Positions 20,330 through 29,000 of a stretch of DNA of 64,000 bases are shown here, in pieces. This DNA comes from Mangrovimonas sp. YM274. GTDB lineage: Bacteria; Bacteroidota; Bacteroidia; Flavobacteriales; Flavobacteriaceae. Below the pieces are notes generated by a model, which saw only the letters and a list, made by a program, of their open reading frames with translations, was not told where the DNA came from and ran no database searches. The position numbers were made by a program, and so were the translations under genes. How positions within the stretch are numbered: the first letter of the stretch is position 1; every line of letters begins with the position of its first letter. The stretch lies in assembly GCF_030908385.1 (NCBI RefSeq), contig NZ_CP133091.1, forward strand, positions 1,238,501 through 1,302,500. Direction: 5' to 3'.

Positions 20330-20885
20330 AGAGCTTTTTAGGGAAGAATCTAGGGTGTCCAAGCAAACAATGCCTAAAGGACACGAAGCCCGTTTTTTAG
20401 AAAAATTGGATACAGAATTACCACTGCAAAAGCCATCGCGTTCAAGGTTTAGAATGCTTGGTTTGGCCGCAAGTATTGTGGTCATGCTTGGGTTGGCAAT
20501 TGGTGCTTATACCTTTTATGAAGGGAAAGAAGCAGGAGCTCCTGACAAATCCAAAGAGATGGCTTCCAACTTGAAATCATTGGGAGATATTTCTCCTGAT
20601 TTAAAAAAAGTGGAAGATTATTATCTCGCCAATATCAACTTGGAGCTTTCCAAAGTCCAGTTGAATGACGATAATAAAGAACTTTTTGACAGTTATGTAG
20701 TGCGTCTTGAAGAATTGAATAAGGAATACCAACGCTTGTCTGTGGAATTAACCCAGTCTGGGCCAAACGAGTTGACAGTTAGTGCCTTGATAGATAACCT
20801 AAAATTACGTCTAAACCTATTGTACCGCTTAAAAGAACAATTAAAAGACCTAAACGATGCTGAGTTTGGTCAGGATAATCTGTAA
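20313..20885 (+). CDS. Putative anti-sigma factor, single-span membrane protein
   Basis: This 190-residue protein has a cytoplasmic N-terminal stretch (1-48) with MPKGHEARFLEKL, one membrane segment at about 48-68 (MLGLAASIVVMLGLAIGAYTF) and an external helical region (95-185) that looks coiled-coil. The ATG lies inside the sigma gene, so translation is coupled. No zinc-binding H-x3-C-x2-C motif of classical anti-sigma domains is seen, so the anti-sigma role is inferred from position and topology. The P-x-GHE-RFLEKL segment resembles the N-termini of similar proteins next to ECF genes in flavobacteria (from memory). Confidence 0.7.
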   Translation: MAQDIRELFREESRVSKQTMPKGHEARFLEKLDTELPLQKPSRSRFRMLGLAASIVVMLGLAIGAYTFYEGKEAGAPDKSKEMASNLKSLGDISPDLKKVEDYYLANINLELSKVQLNDDNKELFDSYVVRLEELNKEYQRLSVELTQSGPNELTVSALIDNLKLRLNLLYRLKEQLKDLNDAEFGQDNL

Positions 20886-20888
20886 CCC

Positions 20889-22493
20889 ATGAAAACAATA
20901 ATGACACATACATGTAAAAGCCTTTTAGGGCTATTTCTGCTCGTCGTAACGTTCAGCGTATCGGCACAGCAGAAACTCAATAAAGTTTCACAATCCATTA
21001 AAGTAACAGACGATGTTACTATCAATTTAAACACGAGTCATGTCCAAATAGAAGTAGACACATGGAACCGTGATGTGGTTGAAATCGAAGCTTATGTAGA
21101 AAGTGATAAGCTGTCGGCTGAAGAATTGAAAAAGGCGATGGAAACTTGGAAACTCACCGTTGAGGGGTCCGGGGATTTAATAAACATACAGTCCAAGGAA
21201 TTGGGGACCAATTGGAATGGGGTGTATGTTGGTGATTTCGATTTTGACTACAATTTTGAATTTGATGCTTTAAGGGATTTAGAGTTTGAGCTGGCGCAGT
21301 TGCCAGAACTTCCTGAATTACCAGAAATGCCAGAGGTGCCCGCGCTCCCTGATATGAAGATGCCAGAGATGCCCGCGCTTCCTGAGCTGCCAGCACTTCC
21401 CGAGGGAATTCATAATGTTCATTTTGATACAGATGCCTATAAAAAGGAGGGGGAGAAATATTTGGAAGAATGGAGTAGGGAGTATGAAAAGAAATACGGC
21501 GCTGCTTATAAAGAAAAAATGAAAGCTTGGGCCAAGGAAATGGGCAAAGTCGATTTCAAGGCTTATGAGGAGCAAATGAAGGTATGGGGAGAAGCTTTTG
21601 GAAAGCAATTTGGAGAGGAGTTTGAAGTAAAAATGGAAGATTGGAGCAAGCAATTTGATGAAGAGTGGGGAAAGGCCTATGAAGAAAGAATGCGAGAATG
21701 GGAAAAGCATCATGAAAGAGAATTGGAATTGCATACGCGCGAATTGGAAAGACGTCAGGCACAACAAGAACGCAGACAAGCACAAATGGAACAGCGTTTG
21801 GAGGCACAACAACTCAGGGAAGAAGAGCGTATGAAACGATTTGAAGAACGTCAGCGCTTACATGAGCAACGCCGAGCAGACTTGGAGCGTTCAATGGACG
21901 CTAAACAAAGTAAGGTGAAAAGGGTAATTAAGGTTAAAATGCCCAAAGATGCCAAGCTAAAATTGGATGTTCGACATGGAGAGCTTAAACTTTCCTCTAC
22001 CATGAAAAATCTTAGGGGAGATCTCTCGCATACCACCTTATTGGCAGATCACATTGATGGAAAAGATACTTCCATCAATGTGGCCTATTCCCCAATTTGG
22101 GTTGAGGTTTGGGAGATGGGAGAATTGAAATTGGATTACGTAGAAGAGGCTCATATTAAATCGGCAAACAGATTAGTGCTAAGTTCCAATTCTTCAAACA
22201 TCGGAATCGAAGCCTTAAAAGGCAATGCTGTTATCAATGGCAGTTTTGGTGATTTGACCATAGGTAAAATAGAGGATTCTTTTCAAAACCTTAATGTCAT
22301 GCTGGAAAATAGTGATGCAATCATTAGCCTTCCTAAGACCGATCACCATTTGCAATACAATGGTAACCGCTCCAGATTTAGCCACCCCGAAAAAGAGCCT
22401 TCAAAAAACACTTCTTCATTTTCCAATAATTTATTAAGTAGTGATAAGAGTATTGTGATCAATGCCAAATTTAGTCACGTTACCATGCGATAA
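20889..22493 (+). CDS. Exported protein with two beta-rich parts split by a Pro-rich and long helical spacer
   Basis: This 534-residue protein has a signal peptide (cut near SVSAQQ, residue 26). Residues 30-130 look like the start of an adhesin-type beta-helix domain (DDVTINLNTSHVQIEVDTWNRDVVEIEAYV). Residues 138-172 are a Leu/Pro/Glu repeat (LPELPEMPEVPALP). Residues 184-340 are charged and helical with a Trp about every 20-25 residues, then Arg/Glu/Gln-rich. Residues 343-534 return to beta-strand pattern (LKLDVRHGELKLSSTMKNLRGDLSHTTLLADHIDG) similar to DUF4097-like proteins. It is third in the sigma-factor operon (3-base gap), so it is probably the envelope output or sensor of that system. 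Function is unknown. Confidence 0.75.
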   Translation: MKTIMTHTCKSLLGLFLLVVTFSVSAQQKLNKVSQSIKVTDDVTINLNTSHVQIEVDTWNRDVVEIEAYVESDKLSAEELKKAMETWKLTVEGSGDLINIQSKELGTNWNGVYVGDFDFDYNFEFDALRDLEFELAQLPELPELPEMPEVPALPDMKMPEMPALPELPALPEGIHNVHFDTDAYKKEGEKYLEEWSREYEKKYGAAYKEKMKAWAKEMGKVDFKAYEEQMKVWGEAFGKQFGEEFEVKMEDWSKQFDEEWGKAYEERMREWEKHHERELELHTRELERRQAQQERRQAQMEQRLEAQQLREEERMKRFEERQRLHEQRRADLERSMDAKQSKVKRVIKVKMPKDAKLKLDVRHGELKLSSTMKNLRGDLSHTTLLADHIDGKDTSINVAYSPIWVEVWEMGELKLDYVEEAHIKSANRLVLSSNSSNIGIEALKGNAVINGSFGDLTIGKIEDSFQNLNVMLENSDAIISLPKTDHHLQYNGNRSRFSHPEKEPSKNTSSFSNNLLSSDKSIVINAKFSHVTMR

Positions 22494-22506
22494 TATCTAA
22501 AGTTGT

Positions 22507-22540
22507 TTGGAAATTATTTTGCTGGAGAATACTATTTTTG
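22507..22540 (+). promoter_or_regulatory. Putative promoter for the M23 peptidase gene
   Basis: TTG 22507-22509, a 23-base spacer, and TATTTTTG 22533-22540 fit the Bacteroidota consensus at the upper spacer limit. Transcription would begin near 22547, favouring ATG 22557 over the in-frame GTG 22551 as start codon. Confidence 0.5.
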
Positions 22541-22556
22541 AACAAACAGCGTGACA

Positions 22557-23246
22557 ATGAAACCTACTGAGTTTACTCAATTACTTATAAACTTAAGTTC
22601 TTTTAAGCCGACCGTTTTGGATGCTAGTATTTCTGCGGAACTTTATGTCCCGTTAGATCTTTCCAAAAACAATCCATTGCTTGAAACAGTTGATGTTTCA
22701 AAAAGTTCAAATCTAGAAGCATTTGTCCATGATCATTTAGAAGCTCATCGAGCTAAAGTTGCTTTTGGAGGTTATTTGGAAGAACGAAATATTTACCAAA
22801 GAAGTACACATTTTAAGTCTCAGGATGTCGATTTGGAACGCTCCATACATCTAGGCATGGATTTTTGGGCGGAAGAAGGGACGGGTGTTTGTGCTCCTTT
22901 AGATGGACATGTACACAGTTTTCGAAACAATACCAATTTTGGTGATTATGGTCCTACTATTATTTTGGAACATGATGTTGAGGCGGTGAAATTCTATACG
23001 TTGTACGGACATTTAAGTTTGGAATCTTTACAGCCCATACTTGTAGGAATGCCTATTCAAAAAGGGGAAGTGTTTGCAACATTAGGATCTCATCTTGTCA
23101 ATGGCGATTACCCTCCTCATTTGCATTTTCAAATTATTAGGGATTTGCAAGGAAATATGGGCGATTACCCGGGTGTATGTAGTAAAATAGAACAAGGTTT
23201 CTATAGTAAGAATTGTCCCGATCCTAATGTTCTACTGCAGTTATAA
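22557..23246 (+). CDS. M23-family metallopeptidase (LytM-like)
   Basis: This 229-residue protein has the zinc-binding H-x3-D pair in HLGMDFW and the catalytic/zinc motif HLHFQI, with YGHLS between, in a G-x-x-V-x-A-P-hairpin fold (GTGVCAPLDGHVHSF). These define LytM/M23 endopeptidases that cut peptidoglycan cross-links. It has no signal peptide or membrane segment, which is unusual for a wall hydrolase; a cytoplasmic role or a non-classical substrate is possible. GTG 22551 is an alternative start two codons upstream. The last 23 bases overlap the convergent SMP-30 gene. Confidence 0.85.
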   Translation: MKPTEFTQLLINLSSFKPTVLDASISAELYVPLDLSKNNPLLETVDVSKSSNLEAFVHDHLEAHRAKVAFGGYLEERNIYQRSTHFKSQDVDLERSIHLGMDFWAEEGTGVCAPLDGHVHSFRNNTNFGDYGPTIILEHDVEAVKFYTLYGHLSLESLQPILVGMPIQKGEVFATLGSHLVNGDYPPHLHFQIIRDLQGNMGDYPGVCSKIEQGFYSKNCPDPNVLLQL

Positions 23247-24246
23247 TGTTTTGCTCGGCTTTAAAAAATGGACTTTTCACCCCTTTAACACCCGGTACTG
23301 CCATAAAAATAGAACCAGCTAAAGGATACGTGCCATATTCATCGGTGGTCATGTCTTGGCTAGATGTGGTGATAAATAAGGTGTCTAAATTCTCTCCTCC
23401 AAAGGCACAAGAGGTGACGTTATGAGCAGGTACCTGAATTTTAGAAAGGACTTTGCCCGTAAGCGGGTCAAACCTAATAACGGCATTGCCATTCCACATA
23501 CCAACCCATAGTTTGTCTTCCTCATCAATAGTCATACCGTCAGGAAAACCAAGTGAGTCAGGAACTTTTACAACAACTCGTTCATTTGAAATCTTAGCTG
23601 TTTTATCATCGTAGTCGTAGGCCTTGATTTCGGCCGTAGGCGTATCGATGTAGTACATGGTGTGTTTATCCTTGGTCCAAACAATGCCGTTGGAAATAGT
23701 AACGCTATCCTTTTTCATAAGGGCGTTTCCTTGGTGATCAATCATATAAAGTTTGGCGTCATGACGATGTTGTTCCAAACCCATGGATCCCACCCAAAGT
23801 CGCCCAGAAGGGTCGCATTTTCCATCGTTGAAGCGATTGGTTGGGATATTTGCCTCAACATCCGATAGAAGGGAGTAATTTTGAGTTTCTGTGTTTAAAG
23901 TGTAGATGCCATCTTCAAGGGCCACTACAGCGCTATTGCCATTAATGGGGACCACTGTACCTATTCTTGAAGGCGTATCTATGGTGCGATCCGATTTTGT
24001 TTTAGGATTGTATATATGCAAGGCTTTACCATCAATATCCACCCAATATAATTCTTGGGTTTGATGATTCCAAAAGGCGCCTTCTCCAAGTTGGGCCTTG
24101 ATTTTGTATTCTAGGGTTGCCTGGGTTTTAAGAGCCATATCGGTTGGCTTTTGATGCTGTTTGGTATTACAGCTCCACACACTTAGGAATAGTGTCATAA
24201 GGGCGCAAGAGTGAAATAGGGTCTTGACTTTAGGAACCATTAGCAT
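23224..24246 (-). CDS. SMP-30/gluconolactonase-like lipoprotein
   Basis: This 340-residue protein has a lipoprotein signal with the lipobox cysteine in LSVWSC near residue 26. Next comes a six-bladed propeller of the SMP-30/regucalcin family: GEGAFWNHQTQELYWVDI, then RFNDGKCDPSGRLWVGSMG, then SNGIVWTKDKHTMYYIDT and FPDGMTIDEEDKLWVGMWNG. The metal-binding Glu, Asn and Asp positions are present. Relatives hydrolyse sugar lactones. It should act in the periplasm or on the outer membrane. An alternative start is the ATG at codon 3. Upstream of its start, 165 bases lie to the secA stop. Confidence 0.87.
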   Translation of the reverse strand: MLMVPKVKTLFHSCALMTLFLSVWSCNTKQHQKPTDMALKTQATLEYKIKAQLGEGAFWNHQTQELYWVDIDGKALHIYNPKTKSDRTIDTPSRIGTVVPINGNSAVVALEDGIYTLNTETQNYSLLSDVEANIPTNRFNDGKCDPSGRLWVGSMGLEQHRHDAKLYMIDHQGNALMKKDSVTISNGIVWTKDKHTMYYIDTPTAEIKAYDYDDKTAKISNERVVVKVPDSLGFPDGMTIDEEDKLWVGMWNGNAVIRFDPLTGKVLSKIQVPAHNVTSCAFGGENLDTLFITTSSQDMTTDEYGTYPLAGSIFMAVPGVKGVKSPFFKAEQNIITAVEH

Positions 24247-24352
24247 AGGTTAAGATCTTTGATGGGGAATAAAATTACTAAAATCCCATTTAAAATCAAT
24301 ATAAATTACTGTAAAAGCGAGTTTTATGTTCTGAAAGCCCTGTAAACACTAT

Positions 24353-24386
24353 AAAAAAAGCTCCTGATGTTTTTATCAGGAGCTTT
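24353..24386 (-). terminator. Intrinsic terminator after secA
   Basis: A perfect 12-bp stem (24357-24368 with 24375-24386). On the minus strand it is followed by a run of seven T residues. It lies 26 bases after the secA stop. Confidence 0.9.
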
Positions 24387-24411
24387 AAGAATATGAGTTG
24401 ATAATTTTGAT

Positions 24412-27400
24412 TTATCCTTCAATGATTACCCAATCACCTTTGGCCAATAAAGGTTCCGCTTGTTTGTATTTCACGGTTTTGTTTTCACCGCTCATAACGT
24501 TTTTGATGGTAACCTTATCGTTGCGTCCAATTTTGGGTTTGTCCCTTACCACAGTTTCTACAGCTTCAGGCTGGCTTTGTGTATTCCCGGCAGCACGACT
24601 TTGAGCAGCACGCTCATCCATATTAGGGATTTCCTCTTTGGTTGTCTCTAATTTTTCGGCACGTTTGGCACGAGCTTCCTGAATGGTGCTTTGTGTTTCT
24701 GTTGGTAATTCCCCTTTGAAAAGGAACGAAATTACATCCTTGTTCACTTGATCCAACATGCGCTTGAACAATTCAAAGGCTTCAAATTTATAGATCAATA
24801 ACGGATCTTTTTGTTCGTGAACTGCCAACTGAACAGACTGTTTCAACTCGTCCATTTTACGCAAGTGGGTCTTCCAAGAATCATCCACAATGGCCAAGGT
24901 AATGTTCTTTTCAAAGTCATTGATCAATTGCTTACCATTGGTTTCGTAGGCCTTTTGAAGGTCTGTTACTACTTGAAGTGTTTTTACTCCGTCGGTAAAT
25001 GGTACCACGATACGCTTGAATTTATCGCCTTGGTTTTCAAATACATTTTGAATTACAGGGAAAGCCAATTCAGCATTTCGGTTCATTTTTTCACGGTAGT
25101 GCTCAAAGGCAGCTTTGTAAATTTTACCAGCGATTTCCTGTACCGATTGTTTCCCGAATTCAGCCTCAGTAATTGGAGAACTCATGGAGAAATAACGAAT
25201 CAGTTCAAACTCGAAGTTTTTAAAATCGTTGGCTCCTTTGTTGGATTCAGCAATGGTTTCAGCTGTATCATAAATCATGTTGGCCAAATCCACACGTAAA
25301 CGCTCTCCAAATAGGGCGTGGTGACGACGCTTATAGATGACTTCCCTTTGGGCGTTCATGACATCATCGTATTCCAATAAACGTTTACGGATTCCAAAGT
25401 TGTTTTCTTCTACTTTTTTCTGTGCACGCTCAATAGATTTGGAAATCATGGAGTGTTGAATTACTTCTCCTTCTTCCAAGCCCATGCGGTCCATCATTTT
25501 TGCAATACGCTCACTACCGAACAAACGCATTAGGTTGTCTTCAAGCGATACGTAGAACTGTGAACTACCTGGATCTCCTTGACGTCCAGAACGACCACGC
25601 AACTGACGGTCCACACGACGAGAATCGTGACGTTCGGTACCAATAATGGCCAAACCACCCGCAGCTTTCACGGCTTCGGTTAATTTAATATCGGTACCAC
25701 GACCGGCCATGTTGGTGGCGATGGTTACCTGACCTGGTTGTCCTGCTTCAGCAACAATGTCGGCCTCTTTTTTATGAAGTTTCGCGTTCAATACATTGTG
25801 AGGGATTTTGCGAATGCTCAACATTTTTCCTAAAAGCTCACTGATTTCTACCGAGGTTGTACCAATCAATACAGGACGTCCTGCTTGTGATAGTTTGGTT
25901 ACTTCGTCGATAACAGCGTTGTATTTTTCACGCTTGGTTTTATAAACTAAATCTTCGCGGTCATCACGGGCAATTGGTCTGTTGGTTGGAATCTCCACAA
26001 CATCCAATTCGTAGATTTCCCAGAACTCCCCAGCTTCGGTTACTGCTGTACCTGTCATTCCCGAAAGTTTGCGGTACATTCTAAAGTAGTTCTGAAGCGT
26101 AATGGTAGCAAAGGTTTGGGTCGCGTCCTCAATTTTTACATTTTCTTTGGCCTCGATAGCTTGGTGCAATCCGTCGCTATAACGACGACCTTCCATGATA
26201 CGTCCCGTTTGCTCATCCACAATCATGACCTTGTTGTCCATAACAACATATTGAATATCTTTTTCAAAAAGGGCGTAGGCTTTCAACAATTGGCTAAGCG
26301 TATGGATACGCTCAGATTTCACACCAAAATCCCTAAACAGTTCTTCTTTTGCGTCAGCTTCATCTTCTTTAGAAAGGTTTTGAGCTTCGATCTTGGCAAT
26401 TTCCACACCAATTTCCGGCATGACGAAGAAATTAGGATCGTCATTTCCTGAAAGATATTCTACTCCTTTATCGGTAAGTTCTACCTGATTGTTTTTTTCA
26501 TCAATGACATAGTACAACTCCGCATCAATTTTCGGCATTTCTCGGTTGTTGTCCTGCATGTAGAAGTTTTCAGTTTTCTGAAGCAACATTTTGATTCCTT
26601 CTTCACTCAAAAACTTAATAAGTGCCTTGTTCTTTGGCATACCGCGGTATACACGCAATAATTGGAAACCACCTTCTTTAGTATCTCCAGAGGTGATCAA
26701 TTTTTTTGCCTCCGCCAACACTCCAGTCAAAAATTGACGTTGGGTAGCTACGATAGCATCTACTTTAGGTTTTAATTCGGTGAATTCATGACGGTCTCCC
26801 TGTGGAATTGGTCCTGAAATGATCAATGGTGTACGGGCGTCGTCAATCAATACCGAGTCCACCTCATCCACGATAGCATAGTGGTGTGGGCGCTGTACCA
26901 AATCGTCTGGGGAATGTGCCATGTTATCACGGAGGTAGTCAAAACCAAATTCGTTGTTGGTACCATAAGTGATATCGGCATTGTAGGCCTTTTTACGAGC
27001 TGCAGAGTTTGGTTGGTGGTAGTCGATACAATCCACACTCATTCCATGGAACTCAAACAACGGTGCCATCCATGCGCTATCACGTTTTGCCAAATAGTCG
27101 TTCACGGTTACCAAGTGCACCCCTTTTTCAGCAAGGGCGTTAAGGTATACCGGTAAGGTAGCCACTAAGGTTTTACCTTCCCCTGTTTGCATTTCGGCAA
27201 TTTTTCCTTGGTGCATGGCAATACCACCTATCAACTGTACATCATAGTGTACCATGTCCCAAGTAATGGCTTTTCCAGCCGCATCCCATGAGTTGGCCCA
27301 AACAGCTTTATCGTCTTCAAGTACCACATAGTCTTTAGAACCTGATAGTTCACGGTCGAAAGCGTTAGCCGTTACTGAAATAGTTGTATTGTCCTTAAAA

Positions 27401-27765
27401 CGTTTTGCTGTTTCCTTCACTACAGCGAAGGCTTCCGGAAGGATGTCTGTTAAAACAGTTTCGGTAACCTTGTAGATTTCGTCTTTGATACCGTCAATTT
27501 CTACATAGATGTCTTCTCTTTGGTCGATATCTTCAGTGGCTTCAGCCTCTTTTAATAAAGCGTCCATTTTTTCGTTCAAAGGCTGTCTAGCCTCTGCAAT
27601 TTTAGCCTTAAAGGCGGCTGTTTTGGCACGTAACTCATCATGTGAGAGTTGTTCCAGGGCACTTTCGAAGGTCTTTATTTTATTGACTATAGGCGTAATT
27701 GCTTTGACATCCTGTTTGGATTTGTCGCCAACAAATACTTTTAATACTGAATTTAAAAAACTCAT
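24412..27765 (-). CDS. secA: Preprotein translocase ATPase SecA
   Basis: This 1,117-residue motor drives protein export through SecYEG. It shows the Walker A MQTGEGKT at residues 192-199, the DEAD-type VDEVDSVLIDDARTPLIISG near 299, the helicase motif TNMAGRGTDIKL and RRVDRQLRGRSGRQGDPG. It is about 200 residues longer than E. coli SecA because of an N-terminal helical insertion before the Walker A motif and an insertion around 340-450 typical of Bacteroidota. The C-terminus lacks the cysteine zinc finger that binds SecB and ends in a short beta-like segment (NDKVTIKNVMSGENKTVKYK). Confidence 0.98.
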   Translation of the reverse strand: MSFLNSVLKVFVGDKSKQDVKAITPIVNKIKTFESALEQLSHDELRAKTAAFKAKIAEARQPLNEKMDALLKEAEATEDIDQREDIYVEIDGIKDEIYKVTETVLTDILPEAFAVVKETAKRFKDNTTISVTANAFDRELSGSKDYVVLEDDKAVWANSWDAAGKAITWDMVHYDVQLIGGIAMHQGKIAEMQTGEGKTLVATLPVYLNALAEKGVHLVTVNDYLAKRDSAWMAPLFEFHGMSVDCIDYHQPNSAARKKAYNADITYGTNNEFGFDYLRDNMAHSPDDLVQRPHHYAIVDEVDSVLIDDARTPLIISGPIPQGDRHEFTELKPKVDAIVATQRQFLTGVLAEAKKLITSGDTKEGGFQLLRVYRGMPKNKALIKFLSEEGIKMLLQKTENFYMQDNNREMPKIDAELYYVIDEKNNQVELTDKGVEYLSGNDDPNFFVMPEIGVEIAKIEAQNLSKEDEADAKEELFRDFGVKSERIHTLSQLLKAYALFEKDIQYVVMDNKVMIVDEQTGRIMEGRRYSDGLHQAIEAKENVKIEDATQTFATITLQNYFRMYRKLSGMTGTAVTEAGEFWEIYELDVVEIPTNRPIARDDREDLVYKTKREKYNAVIDEVTKLSQAGRPVLIGTTSVEISELLGKMLSIRKIPHNVLNAKLHKKEADIVAEAGQPGQVTIATNMAGRGTDIKLTEAVKAAGGLAIIGTERHDSRRVDRQLRGRSGRQGDPGSSQFYVSLEDNLMRLFGSERIAKMMDRMGLEEGEVIQHSMISKSIERAQKKVEENNFGIRKRLLEYDDVMNAQREVIYKRRHHALFGERLRVDLANMIYDTAETIAESNKGANDFKNFEFELIRYFSMSSPITEAEFGKQSVQEIAGKIYKAAFEHYREKMNRNAELAFPVIQNVFENQGDKFKRIVVPFTDGVKTLQVVTDLQKAYETNGKQLINDFEKNITLAIVDDSWKTHLRKMDELKQSVQLAVHEQKDPLLIYKFEAFELFKRMLDQVNKDVISFLFKGELPTETQSTIQEARAKRAEKLETTKEEIPNMDERAAQSRAAGNTQSQPEAVETVVRDKPKIGRNDKVTIKNVMSGENKTVKYKQAEPLLAKGDWVIIEG

Positions 27766-27852
27766 GGTGTGTTGTTTAGCTTGTCGCTAGCGGGAGGCCA
27801 GCGTATATGTTATTAAATATGTTGTTACTTTGGTAAGCCTTTTAGGGGCTTC

Positions 27853-27860
27853 CAAAGATA
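27853..27860 (-). promoter_or_regulatory. Putative -7 element for secA
   Basis: The minus-strand reading TATCTTTG matches TAnnTTTG, 88 bases before the secA ATG. No TTG is found at the -33 position. Confidence 0.35.
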
Positions 27861-27894
27861 AGGTTTGTACAATGCTTATTAAAGTATAGCGTAT

Positions 27895-27921
27895 AAAAAA
27901 AGTCTCTATTTGAGACTTTTT
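27895..27921 (-). terminator. Intrinsic terminator between the DUF2795 gene and secA
   Basis: A 10-bp stem (27897-27906 with 27912-27921), loop of 5, T-run on the minus strand. It ends the DUF2795 transcript 22 bases after the stop. Confidence 0.8.
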
Positions 27922-27942
27922 AACTATTCTTTCTGATTTTAT

Positions 27943-28164
27943 TTAGTATTCGTCCTCATTCCAGAGGTAATCTTCGTCTGTTGGATAGTCTGACCAGATC
28001 TCCTCAATAGAATCGTACGAATCCCCTTCATCTTCAATCGCCTGTAGGTTTTCAACTACTTCCAAAGGCGCTCCAGTACGGATGGCGTAATCTATTAATT
28101 CGTCTTTAGTGGCTGGCCACGGAGCATCACTTAAATAAGATGCGAGTTCTAAGGTCCAATACAT
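27943..28164 (-). CDS. DUF2795 small protein
   Basis: This 73-residue protein begins YWTLELASYLSDAPWPATKDELIDYAIRTGAP, the DUF2795 core (a helix-turn-helix-like fold with P-x-T-K-x-E-L), and ends in an acidic tail (IEEIWSDYPTDEDYLWNEDEY). The family is near-universal in flavobacteria next to secA; function is not established. It is monocistronic between a terminator and a 171-base gap with no recognisable element. Confidence 0.85.
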   Translation of the reverse strand: MYWTLELASYLSDAPWPATKDELIDYAIRTGAPLEVVENLQAIEDEGDSYDSIEEIWSDYPTDEDYLWNEDEY

Positions 28165-28335
28165 TTCTTATAGATTTAGAATTTTCTGCAAAAATAAATT
28201 TTTAGTCGAGAAAGTCAAGAAAAAAATGAATTATTTCAATGTTAACTGTTCATTAATAAAAAGAGCGTCATTTTTTTGTGAATTTCCTAACATTTTGACT
28301 AGGATACTACAAAAAAATTGCACTTCCAAAATTTA

Positions 28336-28911
28336 TTACGATTCTTTTTTAGGAATCCATTTAATTTCTTCGGCTTGCAGGTCGTAGGACAACTTTCGTG
28401 CCAAGACAAATAGGTAGTCGGACAGACGGTTTAAATACATTAAAGTTTCGGGTTGGAAAGGACTAATTTCGTTTAAGGCAGATGCCAAACGCTCCGCTCT
28501 ACGGCACACACAGCGTGCTATATGACAGAATGACACGGTTTGGTGACCACCTGGAAGGACAAAATTAGTCATAGGCGGCAAACTGTCGTTCATTTGGTCA
28601 ATGGCTGTTTCCAAAATTTGAATGTCAGCTTCGGATATTTTTGGGATGTTCAATCGCTCCTTGCCATTTTTTAAGGTCCATTTTTCAGGATCGGTGGCCA
28701 AAATGGCCCCTACTGTAAACAAATGGTTTTGGATATCTACCAATAAGGCTTTGAATTCCTTAGCCATGTCTTGGTCCCTTAGAAGGCCGATATGAGAATT
28801 GAGCTCGTCAACGGTGCCGTAGCTCTCTATACGTATATGGTGTTTGGGAACTCGGGTGCCGCCAAATAGGGCTGTACTTCCTTTGTCTCCTGTTTTGGTA
28901 TATATTTTCAT
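28336..28911 (-). CDS. PduO-type ATP:cob(I)alamin adenosyltransferase
   Basis: This 191-residue enzyme makes adenosylcobalamin from cob(I)alamin and ATP. The start chosen is ATG 28911 (MKIYTKTGDKGSTALFGG), since the family begins there with K-I-Y-T-K-x-G-D-x-G-x-T, the ATP-binding loop. An upstream in-frame ATG would add ten residues unlike the family and would overlap the promoter element. Other motifs: VDELNSHIG near the N-terminus and CRRAERL plus LNRLSDYLFVLAR toward the end, all in their usual places. Its presence implies the organism uses B12-dependent enzymes. Confidence 0.93.
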   Translation of the reverse strand: MKIYTKTGDKGSTALFGGTRVPKHHIRIESYGTVDELNSHIGLLRDQDMAKEFKALLVDIQNHLFTVGAILATDPEKWTLKNGKERLNIPKISEADIQILETAIDQMNDSLPPMTNFVLPGGHQTVSFCHIARCVCRRAERLASALNEISPFQPETLMYLNRLSDYLFVLARKLSYDLQAEEIKWIPKKES

Positions 28912-28938
28912 GGGTTCAAAAAATCTAGATTTGTGCCC

Positions 28939-28946
28939 CAAAGGTA
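28939..28946 (-). promoter_or_regulatory. Putative -7 element for the adenosyltransferase gene
   Basis: The minus-strand reading TACCTTTG matches TAnnTTTG, 28 bases before the ATG at 28911 and inside the longer open frame, supporting the shorter start. No TTG at -33. Confidence 0.4.
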
Positions 28947-29000
28947 CAGTATTTTGTAGAGTTTCAGCTGTTCGTTTGCTAGCTTTGGCTGTGTTGAAGG

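Noticed and set aside
21318-21812. 164-codon open frame on the minus strand, opposite the helical arm
   Set aside because: It is a shadow of a strongly biased coding sequence; residues are Phe/Leu/His-rich without any domain.
23224-23246. Misassembly at overlapping convergent M23 and SMP-30 gene ends
   Set aside because: Both reading frames stay consistent with their families through the 23-base overlap.
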